Notes: a model not told the origin generated them from the letters alone. Counted from the first letter of the stretch, positions 1 to 6,635 are shown. The stretch: 7,926 nucleotides of DNA from Solobacterium sp. (GCA_017543025.1 JAFYGX010000009.1:1-7926), one strand, 5' to 3'. Program-made: numbers and translations.

Positions 1-597
1 GGCGTCTATGCAAGAGAAACGGCAGATAACATGAATCAGCTTCTGTTGTGCAGCCGATACGGAAAGAAAGAACTGTATCTGATCAAATTTGCTGCTGGCC
101 TTACTTGGATTCTGGCAGCGGCATTCCTTTTGCTTCTTGCGATATTCACCCCTTATTCCCTTGTTTACGGGATGGAAGGGATGGGGGAAATGCTGCAGCT
201 GGTAAAGCCGTGGTCCATGCTTCCGTATACGCTCGGACAAATGCTGGGGGTGTACGTAGGGATTTACCTTCTTGCAGCGGTCCTTTTTGCCGCTGTGACC
301 ATGCTGCTGTCTGTGATTACACAGAATCAGCCCGCTGTGACCTGCGGATTGTTGGGATATCTGATCATTGATCTGTTTGCAAATCTTCCGGATCGCTTCG
401 GCATCATACAGAGAATATGGCTTCTCCGGCCGAATGCGGTTTTGATGAATACAGGATTTACCAACTACCGACTGATACATCTGGCGGGCAGATTGTTTTT
501 GAACTTTCAGGCAGCGCCAGTTATCTATGCTGTGATCAGCATCACAGCTCTATTGATCGGAAGAAGGAAATACCGTAGGCTTCAAGTCGGGAATTGA
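1..597 (+). CDS. ABC-2 type transporter permease, C-terminal part (5' end outside window)
   Basis: The reading frame is open from the first base, so the gene begins upstream; 198 codons are visible. The protein is very hydrophobic. Visible codons about 29-46, 75-100, 104-120 and 175-194 look like membrane helices, and the chain ends in a short basic tail (RRKYRRL). The opening stretch, with ARETADNMNQLLL followed by SRYGKKELYLIKF, resembles the cytoplasmic segment of Bacillota ABC-2 permeases, where the phrase 'E..N..QLLL.SRYGR..L...K' recurs. By family knowledge it would be the membrane subunit of an exporter whose ATPase is encoded elsewhere, presumably just upstream; substrate cannot be told. 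An internal ATG at 31 exists, but the in-frame sequence before it continues the same homology, so it is not taken as the start. A terminator-like structure follows 37 bases after the stop, suggesting this is the last gene of its operon. Confidence 0.75.
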   Translation, partial: GVYARETADNMNQLLLCSRYGKKELYLIKFAAGLTWILAAAFLLLLAIFTPYSLVYGMEGMGEMLQLVKPWSMLPYTLGQMLGVYVGIYLLAAVLFAAVTMLLSVITQNQPAVTCGLLGYLIIDLFANLPDRFGIIQRIWLLRPNAVLMNTGFTNYRLIHLAGRLFLNFQAAPVIYAVISITALLIGRRKYRRLQVGN

Positions 598-633
598 TAC
601 CTACCTATATAGAAACGTAACCAAGCCATAGAT

Positions 634-690
634 AAAGGAATTCCTGTGTGTAGGAGTTAAAGAGCTCCTATCGCCGGAATCCTTTTTTTC
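634..690 (+). terminator. Candidate intrinsic terminator with nested stems, after the permease gene
   Basis: The outer stem pairs AAAGG-A-ATTCC (634-644, A639 bulged) with GGAATCCTTT (676-685). Within its loop a second stem pairs TAGGAG (651-656) with CTCCTA (665-670). The right outer arm runs into seven T residues (683-689). It lies 37 bases after the permease stop codon and immediately before the next promoter, which fits an operon end on the plus strand. The long loop and the bulge make it less classical than a simple hairpin. The minus strand lacks a matching T-run, so the signal is one-directional. Confidence 0.55.
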
Positions 691-719
691 TTGGACCTTA
701 ATCATTTTTGGGCTATACT
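691..719 (+). promoter_or_regulatory. Candidate sigma-A promoter for the symE-like gene
   Basis: The -35 is TTGGAC (691-696; keeps the TTG of TTGACA), then a 17-base spacer, then the -10 TATACT (714-719; five of six matches to TATAAT). Transcription would start near 725-727, giving a leader of about 130 nt before the ATG at 859. The -35 begins directly after the T-run of the preceding terminator. Confidence 0.55.
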
Positions 720-724
720 CAAAG

Positions 725-858
725 TCTAATACCCTTCTGGAAACCATTTTCTGGAAGCAGTCTTCAATCTTATTTTGATCGGCGAGAGTGCCGGCGTCCT
801 GTGCCGCTTTCTGGCACATTCTTTTCAAAACTAAATCATATCTGAAGGAGAGCACTGA
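725..858 (+). promoter_or_regulatory. Long, repeat-containing 5' leader of the symE-like gene
   Basis: If the promoter at 691-719 is real, this stretch is the untranslated leader. It holds a direct repeat TTCTGGAA at 735-742 and 749-756, and a hairpin GTGCC/GGCAC (801-805 with 813-817, seven-base loop). A second GTGCC copy at 788-792 could compete for the same right arm. The leader ends with a good ribosome binding site, GAAGGAG (844-850), eight bases from the ATG at 859. A minus-strand reading frame of 84 codons crosses the region but starts with GTG, has no ribosome binding site and reads through the terminator, so it is not called. No known riboswitch class was recognised. Confidence 0.35.
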
Positions 859-1131
859 ATGGCAAAACTGGTTTCAAAGAGAATAACAACAACTGTAACT
901 GAGGAGATGGAGCTAGTTCCGGCTACCCCTGGTGAAGAGAAGGGGCACCGTTATTTGAAGGTATGTGGTTATGGCACATATCGGGATGCGGATGGAGATG
1001 AAGTGGTTAAGCCTCAGATCAACCTGAATGCCAAATGGCTGGCGGAAGCGGGGTTCAAAGTCGGAGACCAGATTGATGTGACTGTGGCGGAGAATGAGCT
1101 TGTGATCAGGAGAATGATTATCAGTGAGTGA
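859..1131 (+). CDS. symE: SymE family type I toxin-like protein
   Basis: Ninety residues. The core at residues 31-84 matches the SymE layout: a 'R-Y-L-K-V-C-G-Y' strand (31-38), a variable loop, then 'PQINLNAKWLAEAGFKVGD' (52-70) and a closing strand 'ELVIRR' (80-85). The 'P.I.L...WL..AGF..G' phrase is the family hallmark. Known SymE has an AbrB-like fold, is SOS-induced in Escherichia coli, is held down by the antisense RNA SymR, and compacts the nucleoid or affects RNA when overproduced. In Bacillota these proteins are widespread and mostly uncharacterised, so toxicity here is an inference. The start is well supported by GAAGGAG eight bases upstream. It stands alone between a terminator-promoter pair and an EAL remnant. 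No LexA-type box was recognised upstream, and a matching antisense promoter could not be shown convincingly. Confidence 0.75.
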   Translation: MAKLVSKRITTTVTEEMELVPATPGEEKGHRYLKVCGYGTYRDADGDEVVKPQINLNAKWLAEAGFKVGDQIDVTVAENELVIRRMIISE

Positions 1132-1193
1132 ATAATCCTTATTGTGACTAAATTGGTTGAAGTGGTTGCTATTAATGAGCCAAGGAAAACATC

Positions 1194-1403
1194 ATGAATA
1201 CGAAGAAGGATTATCAGGGCATAAACGTCAGCTGTATGATACAGATGGTTAATCTGCTTGGCATGGATATGATTGCAGAGGGTGTGGAAACCGAAGAACA
1301 GGCAGAGTTCCTGCTCGAGAGAGGCTGCTGTGAAATGCAGGGGTATTATTTCTTCCGGCCGATGCCGGTACAGAAGTTTGAAATGCTTGAAACAAAGATA
1401 TGA
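1194..1403 (+). pseudogene. Truncated EAL domain (C-terminal fragment of a c-di-GMP phosphodiesterase)
   Basis: The 69-codon frame contains only the end of an EAL domain: 'LGMDMIAEGVETEEQAEFL' (residues 23-41), then 'EMQGYYFFRPMP' (47-58). These carry the loop glutamate region and the conserved glutamine. The EAL signature, the metal-binding asparagine, glutamate and DD pair and the catalytic lysine are all missing, so it cannot hydrolyse c-di-GMP alone. Resemblance starts near residue 11; the first ten residues (MNTKKDYQGI) do not fit the family. An in-frame stop lies at 1176-1178. AAGGA at 1182-1186 is seven bases from the ATG, so the piece may still be translated. It is closer to the family consensus than the equivalent part of the large protein downstream, so it is not a recent copy of that gene. 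Most likely it is the 3' relic of a deleted or interrupted gene. Confidence 0.7.
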
Positions 1404-1457
1404 GCGAAGTCTCCTGCATGGCTGAAATAAGCGATAGAATGACAGAGGAGATAAGGG

Positions 1458-2192
1458 ATGTTCTGCAAAAAGTGCGGGTATGTGCTCAGCGAAACGGATG
1501 AGTTCTGTCCGGTCTGCGGCACGAAAATCGATTCAGAAAAACCGTTGAATGCACCGGTGCTTCATCCCTGGCAATGCGTTTCCTGCGGCAGTAATGACAT
1601 CAGGGAACTGAAGGCCGGGGTATTTCAGTGTGCGCACTGCAATACGATGTTTTCGATGGAAGAACGCGCAGAACAGAATGATGAGACATCTGAGGAGACA
1701 GAAGTGGCGTTACTGCTGGCGGAGGCAGAGCGGTATGCAGGAAAAACAGATATCAGAAAAGAGATTCAGACGCTGTTAAAGGCACTGGCGATTGATCCGG
1801 AAAACAATGACGTGCTTCTGCGGCTCGGCAGAGCTTACTGGAAGGTTGATCTGACGGAGAAAGCACTTGAATACTATCGGAAGGCGGAAGCGCTGTATCC
1901 GGAAGATCCGATCGTCTACAGCAATATTGCGGCGGCATATCTCAAGCAGCGGAAGAATTCTGAAGCGAAAGAACAGTATGAAAAAAGCATCGCAATCATT
2001 GAAGCGGATCCGTTTTCTGCGGTTCCTTCGGATATAGCGGTTGTCTACGGGAATTATGCGCTCTGTCTTGGCCGGCTTGGCGATCGGAAAAATGCAAGGA
2101 AATATCTTTCCATTGCAAAGGCAAAAGGCTACAGCCCGGAGTCGATCAGAACCATCTGTCAGGAATTGAATCTGAACCGGTTTCTGCTCTGA
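1458..2192 (+). CDS. Double zinc-ribbon and TPR-repeat protein of unknown function
   Basis: This 244-residue protein has two parts. The N-terminus carries two four-cysteine zinc ribbons: C3-C6 with C17-C20 ('FCKKCG', 'FCPVCG') and C40-C43 with C58-C61 ('CVSCG', 'QCAHC'). After an acidic linker (about 69-85), about four helical TPR-like units follow at roughly 83-114, 117-150, 151-184 and 194-227. The clearest phrases are 'LLRLGRAYWKVDLTEKALEYYRKA' split over 120-143 and 'VYSNIAAAYLKQ' (153-164). Ribbons of this kind are structural zinc sites in many Bacillota proteins, and TPRs bind partner proteins, so an adaptor role is likely but the partner is unknown. There is no signal peptide or membrane helix, so it should be cytoplasmic. 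The start is supported by AGAGGAG (1444-1450), seven bases upstream. It lies 54 bases after the EAL relic with no terminator between, so it may be co-transcribed with it. Confidence 0.8.
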   Translation: MFCKKCGYVLSETDEFCPVCGTKIDSEKPLNAPVLHPWQCVSCGSNDIRELKAGVFQCAHCNTMFSMEERAEQNDETSEETEVALLLAEAERYAGKTDIRKEIQTLLKALAIDPENNDVLLRLGRAYWKVDLTEKALEYYRKAEALYPEDPIVYSNIAAAYLKQRKNSEAKEQYEKSIAIIEADPFSAVPSDIAVVYGNYALCLGRLGDRKNARKYLSIAKAKGYSPESIRTICQELNLNRFLL

Positions 2193-2207
2193 CTCTCAGG
2201 CAGACGC

Positions 2208-2281
2208 TGCAGGGAACCCGGAAGCCCAGAAAAAATGGGAAGAAATGGGTTCTGGCTGCTGAATCAGAGGAACTCCCTGCA
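2208..2281 (+). repeat. Inverted repeat with nested stem
   Basis: TGCAGGGA (2208-2215) is perfectly complementary to TCCCTGCA (2274-2281). Inside it CCAGAA (2226-2231) pairs with TTCTGG (2250-2255), extendable by two pairs if C2225 bulges. Together they could fold as a long arm in RNA just after the TPR gene. There is no T-run after it. Confidence 0.4.
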
Positions 2282-2306
2282 TCACTGTTTCAGCAGGAAG
2301 AAGGGA

Positions 2307-2327
2307 ACTGTGTGCTGCAGGCACAGT
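2307..2327 (+). repeat. Short perfect hairpin
   Basis: ACTGTG (2307-2312) pairs with CACAGT (2322-2327), with a possible further U-G pair inside and CTGCAG in the loop. It is not followed by a T-run, so on its own it is not a terminator. Confidence 0.4.
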
Positions 2328-2335
2328 AACGATAT

Positions 2336-2395
2336 CGCCTGAAGCTGTCCATGATAAGGTTTTTGAATCGTATGATGTGCGCGCAGGCGTTTTTT
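2336..2395 (+). terminator. Weak candidate terminator with long loop
   Basis: CGCCTG (2336-2341) is complementary to CAGGCG (2384-2389), which is followed directly by six T residues (2390-2395). The loop of 42 bases is too long for a typical intrinsic terminator, so this is tentative. It would end transcription from the TPR gene about 200 bases after its stop codon. Confidence 0.3.
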
Positions 2396-2467
2396 CGTTC
2401 GGGAAAATACCGGTCTCTTTGCGGGGGTGAACCTCATGCGGGAATACAGCAATCATCCTTTATCATA

Positions 2468-2497
2468 TGGAACATACATACATGTGTATAGTATGAT
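2468..2497 (+). promoter_or_regulatory. Weak candidate promoter for the large c-di-GMP gene
   Basis: Two overlapping -10-like hexamers, TATAGT (2487-2492) and TATGAT (2492-2497), lie in an AT-rich stretch. The sequence about 17-18 bases upstream (TGGAAC, 2468-2473) is a poor -35. An imperfect dyad, ATACA at the left and TGTAT at the right around 2474-2489, overlaps it and could be an operator. This is the only promoter-like site close to the start at 2592. Confidence 0.3.
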
Positions 2498-2591
2498 GAA
2501 TTCAGACAGGTAATTGGATTCGTGAATTGCTGTGAAACGTTCAGCGACACGGATCGGGTGAAACTCATGAATCAGATCGGAGGGAAGGATA

Positions 2592-5500
2592 ATGGAACAG
2601 GAAGGCTGCCGCAGCAGGTGGGATATGCAGGCTGTCAATGCATGCATTGCAAAAGCATATTCACAGAGAGCTGAGAATCTGTATTGCGTCAATCTGGAAA
2701 CCGATGAATATGCACAGTACAGTTCCGACAGCTTTCCCGGGCAGGTTAAATTCGGCAGTGGTTTTTTTGCATTATGTGAAGAGACGATGAATTCCTGTGT
2801 CCATGAAGAAGATCGGGCGGCATTTTCAGCTGTGATGAACCATGCCTGTTTTGTCAGTGCAATGAAGGAGAACAGAAACGTTTCATTGACTGTGCGCATG
2901 CGGAAAAACGGAAGAGAGGGTTTCCGGGAAATTGTCCTGTGTCCTTCTTTGCCGGAAAACAATCTGATTTCAGTTGCCGTATCAGATATCGACGAGCTTG
3001 CCAGACTGCGGAAAGAACAGGCGCAGATAAAGGAAGAACTGCTGATCTATGCGCGCCTTCAGGCGATCTCTTCCGATTTTATCTGTGTCTATGTCGTTGA
3101 CCCGGATCGCGAAACCTATCATGAGTTCAGCGCAACCGAGATTTATTCCGAGAGTATCGATCAGGCAAAAACAGGTACAAACTTTTTCAATACCGTACGT
3201 ACCGCTGCGCTGAATTTCAATCATCCGGACGATCTGGATCGGTTTCTGTCGGAGTTCACCCGGCAGAATGTTCTTGCAGAGATTGAGAAAAACGGACTGT
3301 TTACACTGGATTACCGGTTTCTGATGGATGGGCATTATATCCATGTCGCACTGAAAGCGGCGATCGTGAAGGAAGCGGACGGCGTCCGTCTGATTGTCGG
3401 TCTCTGTGATACAGATGCGCAGCACCGGCAGAAGGAGATCAGTCAGGAGATTGAACGGCAGAAAGAAGTCTATGATCAGATCACAGCAAGTCTTGCGGAG
3501 CAGTATGATACGCTGTATTACATTGATCTTGAAACCGGAACATATCATGAAATCTCTTCGACGGATGAATACAAGAAGCTGAATGTACCTGCTACCGGAA
3601 ATGATTTCTTTGCGGAAAGCAGGCGCAGTATCCGCAAATATGTACATCCGGAAGATCAGGAGAAGATCATCCGCATTCATTACCGCGACAATATGCTGGA
3701 AAACCTGAAAAACCGGAATTCCTTTTCCATCGCCTATCGCCTGGTCGTAGACGGTCAGGTCCGTCATATCCGTCATACGGAGATCATGGCAAGAGACCGC
3801 AGACACATTATTGTATGCATTGAAAACATTGATCTGGAAGTGCAGGCTCAGCTTGCGCTGAAGGAAAGCCAAAAGCGCAGCGTTACGTATACGCAGATCG
3901 CGGAAACGCTTGCGGATCATTATGACATGATCTACTACATAGACTGCGAAACGCTGAATTATGCGGAGTTTACCGCGAAAAAGAAAACAGGGGAGCTCAG
4001 AATCCAGCATGAGGGAAATGATTTCTTTACCGACTCTCTGATGAATATGGACCGTCTGATCTATTCGGAAGACCGGGAGCGGATCAGACAGTTTCTCGAC
4101 CGGGATCATCTGATTTCCGAGCTGGAAGAAATCAGGCAGCTGACGCAGGATTACCGGATGGTGATCGACGGCGAAACCATTCAGTATACCCGCATGAAGG
4201 TGACCTATTCATCTGATCGCAGCCATTTCATTATCTGCGTGGAAAACAGAGACCGGGATGTGCGAAGGGAACAGGAATATCTGGCAGAGCTTTTAACAGC
4301 GAATGAACTTGCCCGCAGGGATGATCTTACCCATTCACAGAATAAAACCGCCTATCATGAGCATGAGAAGGAGCTTCAGAAAAAGATGGCGGATGAGCGC
4401 ATGACGTTTGGAATTGTGGTCTGTGACATCAACGGTCTGAAAACGATCAACGATACCGAAGGGCACCGGGCCGGGGATGCATATATTATCAGTTCCTGTT
4501 CGCTCATTTCCCATATCTTTGAGAACAGTCCGGTATTCCGCATCGGCGGAGATGAGTTTGCGATCATCCTGCAGGGAGAGGATTATGAGAACCGTCAGGC
4601 TCTGATACAGACGCTGCGGAAACAGGTGGAAGATCATATTCAGCTGGGAGAAGGTCCTGTGATCGCTTCCGGGTTAGGGGTCTATGAACCGGAGCGCGAT
4701 CAGACTGTCGAAGAAGTGTTCAACCGGGCAGATAATGAGATGTACATTGACAAGTCCCGGCTGAAGGAACTGAAGCTTCTGCAGGAAAGCCATGCGCGGA
4801 AGGAAAAAGCGGAAATCCGGCCGATTACGGAAGAGCGGAGGAACATGGTCGATGCGCTGTACAAAGCATTTAAGGTGGTTTCAGAAGGTACCTATGTCTA
4901 TCTCTGTGATATGAAATATGATTTTTCCCGCTGGTCGAAAGCCGCAGTGGATGCGTACGGACTCCCGTCTGTATACATGTATGGTGCAGGAGATCTCTGG
5001 GAGGGAAGAATTCATCCGGAGGATCGGGAGGCGTATCATCTGGGCATTGAGGAGATTTTCTCCGGCTGTGCATCGGGGCATGACATGCAGTATCGGGTGA
5101 TGCGGACGAACGGAGAATATGATGTATGTACCTGCCGGGGAATCGTTATCCGTGATCCGTCCGGCGAACCGGATTATTTTGTCGGAACCATACGCAATCA
5201 CAGCATTCAGGGACATATGGATACGCTTACCGGGCTGAGGAACCAGTATGGCTTCTTTGATGATCTGGAAGGGTGTATCCGGCGCAATGCGAAGATATGT
5301 ATTGCACTGGTCGGTCTCAGCCGGTTTTCTGAAATCAATGAGATGTACGGTTACCATTACGGAAACCGCGTCCTGCAGTCATTCGGCCGAAAAGCATATG
5401 AAACTGTCGGCAACTACGGGCATGTTTACCGGATCGATGGAGCGAAATTCGCGGTCATCAGCAATTCGCTTTCCATGGAAGATTTCCGAGTGAAATATGA

Positions 5501-6479
5501 CCGGTTCAGGGAATACATGCATGAGGATTTCGTGGTCGACGGGAAAAAGATTCTGGTGGATCTGAACTGCGGCGCGCTGAGCGTCAGTAACGAAGAGATT
5601 GATTCACAGACGGTATATGCCTGCCTGAATTTTGCATTTACAGAATCAAAAGTGCGCCTGAAAGGGGATCTGTGTGAATTCCGAAACAGTGAAAGCGATG
5701 ATAACTATCTGCGTCTGGAAATGCTTCATGCGATCCGGGCATCCATCATGCATGATTATGAAGGGTTCTATCTGCTCTTCCAGCCGGTTGTTGACGCAGA
5801 AACGGAACAGGTGATCGGAGCGGAAGCGCTGCTGCGGTGGAAGAGTGATGTATATGGACTTGTCCCGCCGGATCAGTTTATTCCTGTTCTTGAATCCGAC
5901 CCGCTGTTTCCGGAACTGGGCGAATGGATCATCAGAGAATCGGTTATCTCCGCGAAGCAGATACTGAGAAAACAGCCTGATTTTATCATTAATGTCAATC
6001 TTTCCTATACCCAGCTTGAGAAACCGGATTTTGCGGATATGGTTGTAAGAACGCTGGATGATCTGGAGTTTCCGCCGGATCATCTCTGTCTTGAGGTGAC
6101 AGAACGATGCCGGCTGCTGGATATCGATCTGCTCAAGAATGTGCTGACCGGTTTGAAATCACACGGAATTCAGATCGCCCTGGATGATTTCGGGACCGGA
6201 TTCTCTTCCATCGGAATTCTGCGGGAAATTCCGGTCAATATCATCAAGATCGACCGCAGCTTCGTGACAGCGATTGAAAATAATGATACTGATCGCAGGA
6301 TCATAAAAAACATAGCCGATCTTGCGCTGATCTTCAGCGCAAAGGTCTGTGCGGAAGGAATCGAGACAGCCGGTATGCGTGATATTCTGAAACAGTATCA
6401 TGTAAAGAGTTTTCAGGGCTATTACTATGCAAAACCGCTTATGCTGGATCAGTTTCTTGCCTGGCGGCTCAAGCGGTAG
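2592..6479 (+). CDS. Multi-PAS GGDEF/EAL protein: bifunctional c-di-GMP cyclase/phosphodiesterase candidate
   Basis: A soluble 1295-residue signalling protein with no visible membrane helix. Residues about 20-555 hold four PAS-like modules repeating every ~140 residues; the marker motif recurs as HEED (71-74), HPDD (211-214), HPED (352-355) and YSED (491-494). The first GGDEF domain (about 570-725) has DLT (578-580), the metal aspartate D612 and an intact GGDEF at 652-656, so cyclase activity is plausible; the RxxD inhibitory site is absent (FENS). A fifth PAS follows (about 752-870), then a second GGDEF domain (DTLTG 877-881) whose signature has decayed to DGAKF (949-953). The EAL domain (about 1044-1290) is complete: E1078-A-L, N1134/N1136, E1168, D1198-D1199, K1219, E1255 and Q1275. 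By family knowledge it makes pGpG from c-di-GMP. Which activity dominates cannot be read from sequence. GGAGG (2579-2583), eight bases from the ATG, and an in-frame stop at 2568-2570 fix the start. Confidence 0.9.
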   Translation: MEQEGCRSRWDMQAVNACIAKAYSQRAENLYCVNLETDEYAQYSSDSFPGQVKFGSGFFALCEETMNSCVHEEDRAAFSAVMNHACFVSAMKENRNVSLTVRMRKNGREGFREIVLCPSLPENNLISVAVSDIDELARLRKEQAQIKEELLIYARLQAISSDFICVYVVDPDRETYHEFSATEIYSESIDQAKTGTNFFNTVRTAALNFNHPDDLDRFLSEFTRQNVLAEIEKNGLFTLDYRFLMDGHYIHVALKAAIVKEADGVRLIVGLCDTDAQHRQKEISQEIERQKEVYDQITASLAEQYDTLYYIDLETGTYHEISSTDEYKKLNVPATGNDFFAESRRSIRKYVHPEDQEKIIRIHYRDNMLENLKNRNSFSIAYRLVVDGQVRHIRHTEIMARDRRHIIVCIENIDLEVQAQLALKESQKRSVTYTQIAETLADHYDMIYYIDCETLNYAEFTAKKKTGELRIQHEGNDFFTDSLMNMDRLIYSEDRERIRQFLDRDHLISELEEIRQLTQDYRMVIDGETIQYTRMKVTYSSDRSHFIICVENRDRDVRREQEYLAELLTANELARRDDLTHSQNKTAYHEHEKELQKKMADERMTFGIVVCDINGLKTINDTEGHRAGDAYIISSCSLISHIFENSPVFRIGGDEFAIILQGEDYENRQALIQTLRKQVEDHIQLGEGPVIASGLGVYEPERDQTVEEVFNRADNEMYIDKSRLKELKLLQESHARKEKAEIRPITEERRNMVDALYKAFKVVSEGTYVYLCDMKYDFSRWSKAAVDAYGLPSVYMYGAGDLWEGRIHPEDREAYHLGIEEIFSGCASGHDMQYRVMRTNGEYDVCTCRGIVIRDPSGEPDYFVGTIRNHSIQGHMDTLTGLRNQYGFFDDLEGCIRRNAKICIALVGLSRFSEINEMYGYHYGNRVLQSFGRKAYETVGNYGHVYRIDGAKFAVISNSLSMEDFRVKYDRFREYMHEDFVVDGKKILVDLNCGALSVSNEEIDSQTVYACLNFAFTESKVRLKGDLCEFRNSESDDNYLRLEMLHAIRASIMHDYEGFYLLFQPVVDAETEQVIGAEALLRWKSDVYGLVPPDQFIPVLESDPLFPELGEWIIRESVISAKQILRKQPDFIINVNLSYTQLEKPDFADMVVRTLDDLEFPPDHLCLEVTERCRLLDIDLLKNVLTGLKSHGIQIALDDFGTGFSSIGILREIPVNIIKIDRSFVTAIENNDTDRRIIKNIADLALIFSAKVCAEGIETAGMRDILKQYHVKSFQGYYYAKPLMLDQFLAWRLKR

Positions 6480-6578
6480 ATTCAGGGTCAGAGAGGATAC
6501 AGGATACCGGTAGTCTGCGGGCGGTGAGGATTCACTGTCTGCGGCGGTAGCGGTTGAAGAGTGGTGTGCAGAATACAG

Positions 6579-6610
6579 AAACAGGGAAGCGGATATATGC
6601 TTCCCTGTTT
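6579..6610. terminator. Strong intrinsic terminator between convergent genes
   Basis: A perfect 12-base-pair stem, AAACAGGGAAGC (6579-6590) with GCTTCCCTGTTT (6599-6610), and an eight-base loop. On the plus strand the stem runs into TTTT (6608-6611), ending the large c-di-GMP gene about 100 bases after its stop. On the minus strand the stem also ends in TTT, followed by a mixed CTGTATTC tail, so it may serve yihY too, though less well. Confidence 0.8.
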
Positions 6611-6635
6611 TGAATAGGCTGAATTGTTCTGCTGA

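Larger units (their letters stand above)
2193..2591. other. 399-base intergenic region with serial inverted repeats, no convincing gene
   Basis: No reading frame here has a ribosome binding site and family resemblance. The left half (2208-2395) holds several inverted repeats, listed separately. The right half contains a weak promoter candidate and the ribosome binding site of the large gene. A minus-strand frame (2196-2456) is rich in Pro, Ser and Thr, lacks a properly spaced ribosome binding site and resembles nothing known to me. One plus-strand frame from 2188 reads like protein in two stretches split by a TGA at about 2260, so a decayed gene cannot be excluded. I looked for a c-di-GMP riboswitch, given the gene downstream, and did not recognise one. 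Confidence 0.5.

Noticed and set aside
601..855. Minus-strand frame of 84 codons opposite the symE leader
   Set aside because: It starts with GTG, has no ribosome binding site, its end lies in the terminator stem-loop, and it resembles no family I know.
2196..2456. Minus-strand frame of 86 codons in the intergenic region
   Set aside because: AAAGG directly abuts its ATG, too close to serve as a ribosome binding site; composition is low-information and no family is recognised.
2532..2564. Direct repeat GTGAAAC (2532-2538 and 2558-2564) before the large gene
   Set aside because: Seven bases, two copies and no symmetry; expected by chance and not tied to any known operator.
2400..2591. c-di-GMP riboswitch upstream of the c-di-GMP gene
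   Set aside because: I looked for the GEMM core elements and did not see them; the stretch lacks the expected paired helices.
2453..2962. Minus-strand frame overlapping the start of the large gene
   Set aside because: It overlaps the coding start, promoter region and ribosome binding site of the large gene and shows no recognisable domain.
2982..4109. Long minus-strand open frame (375 codons) inside the c-di-GMP gene
   Set aside because: It is antisense to strongly supported PAS modules; the open frame follows from the codon bias of the real gene and has no family resemblance.
5646..6083. Minus-strand frame opposite the EAL domain
   Set aside because: It mirrors the conserved EAL coding sequence and is basic-residue rich, typical of an antisense shadow.
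6513..6548. Near-direct repeat GTCTGCGG-GCGGT / GTCTGCGGCGGT
   Set aside because: Only two copies about 24 bases apart with one indel, in a short intergenic stretch; too little to call a repeat element.
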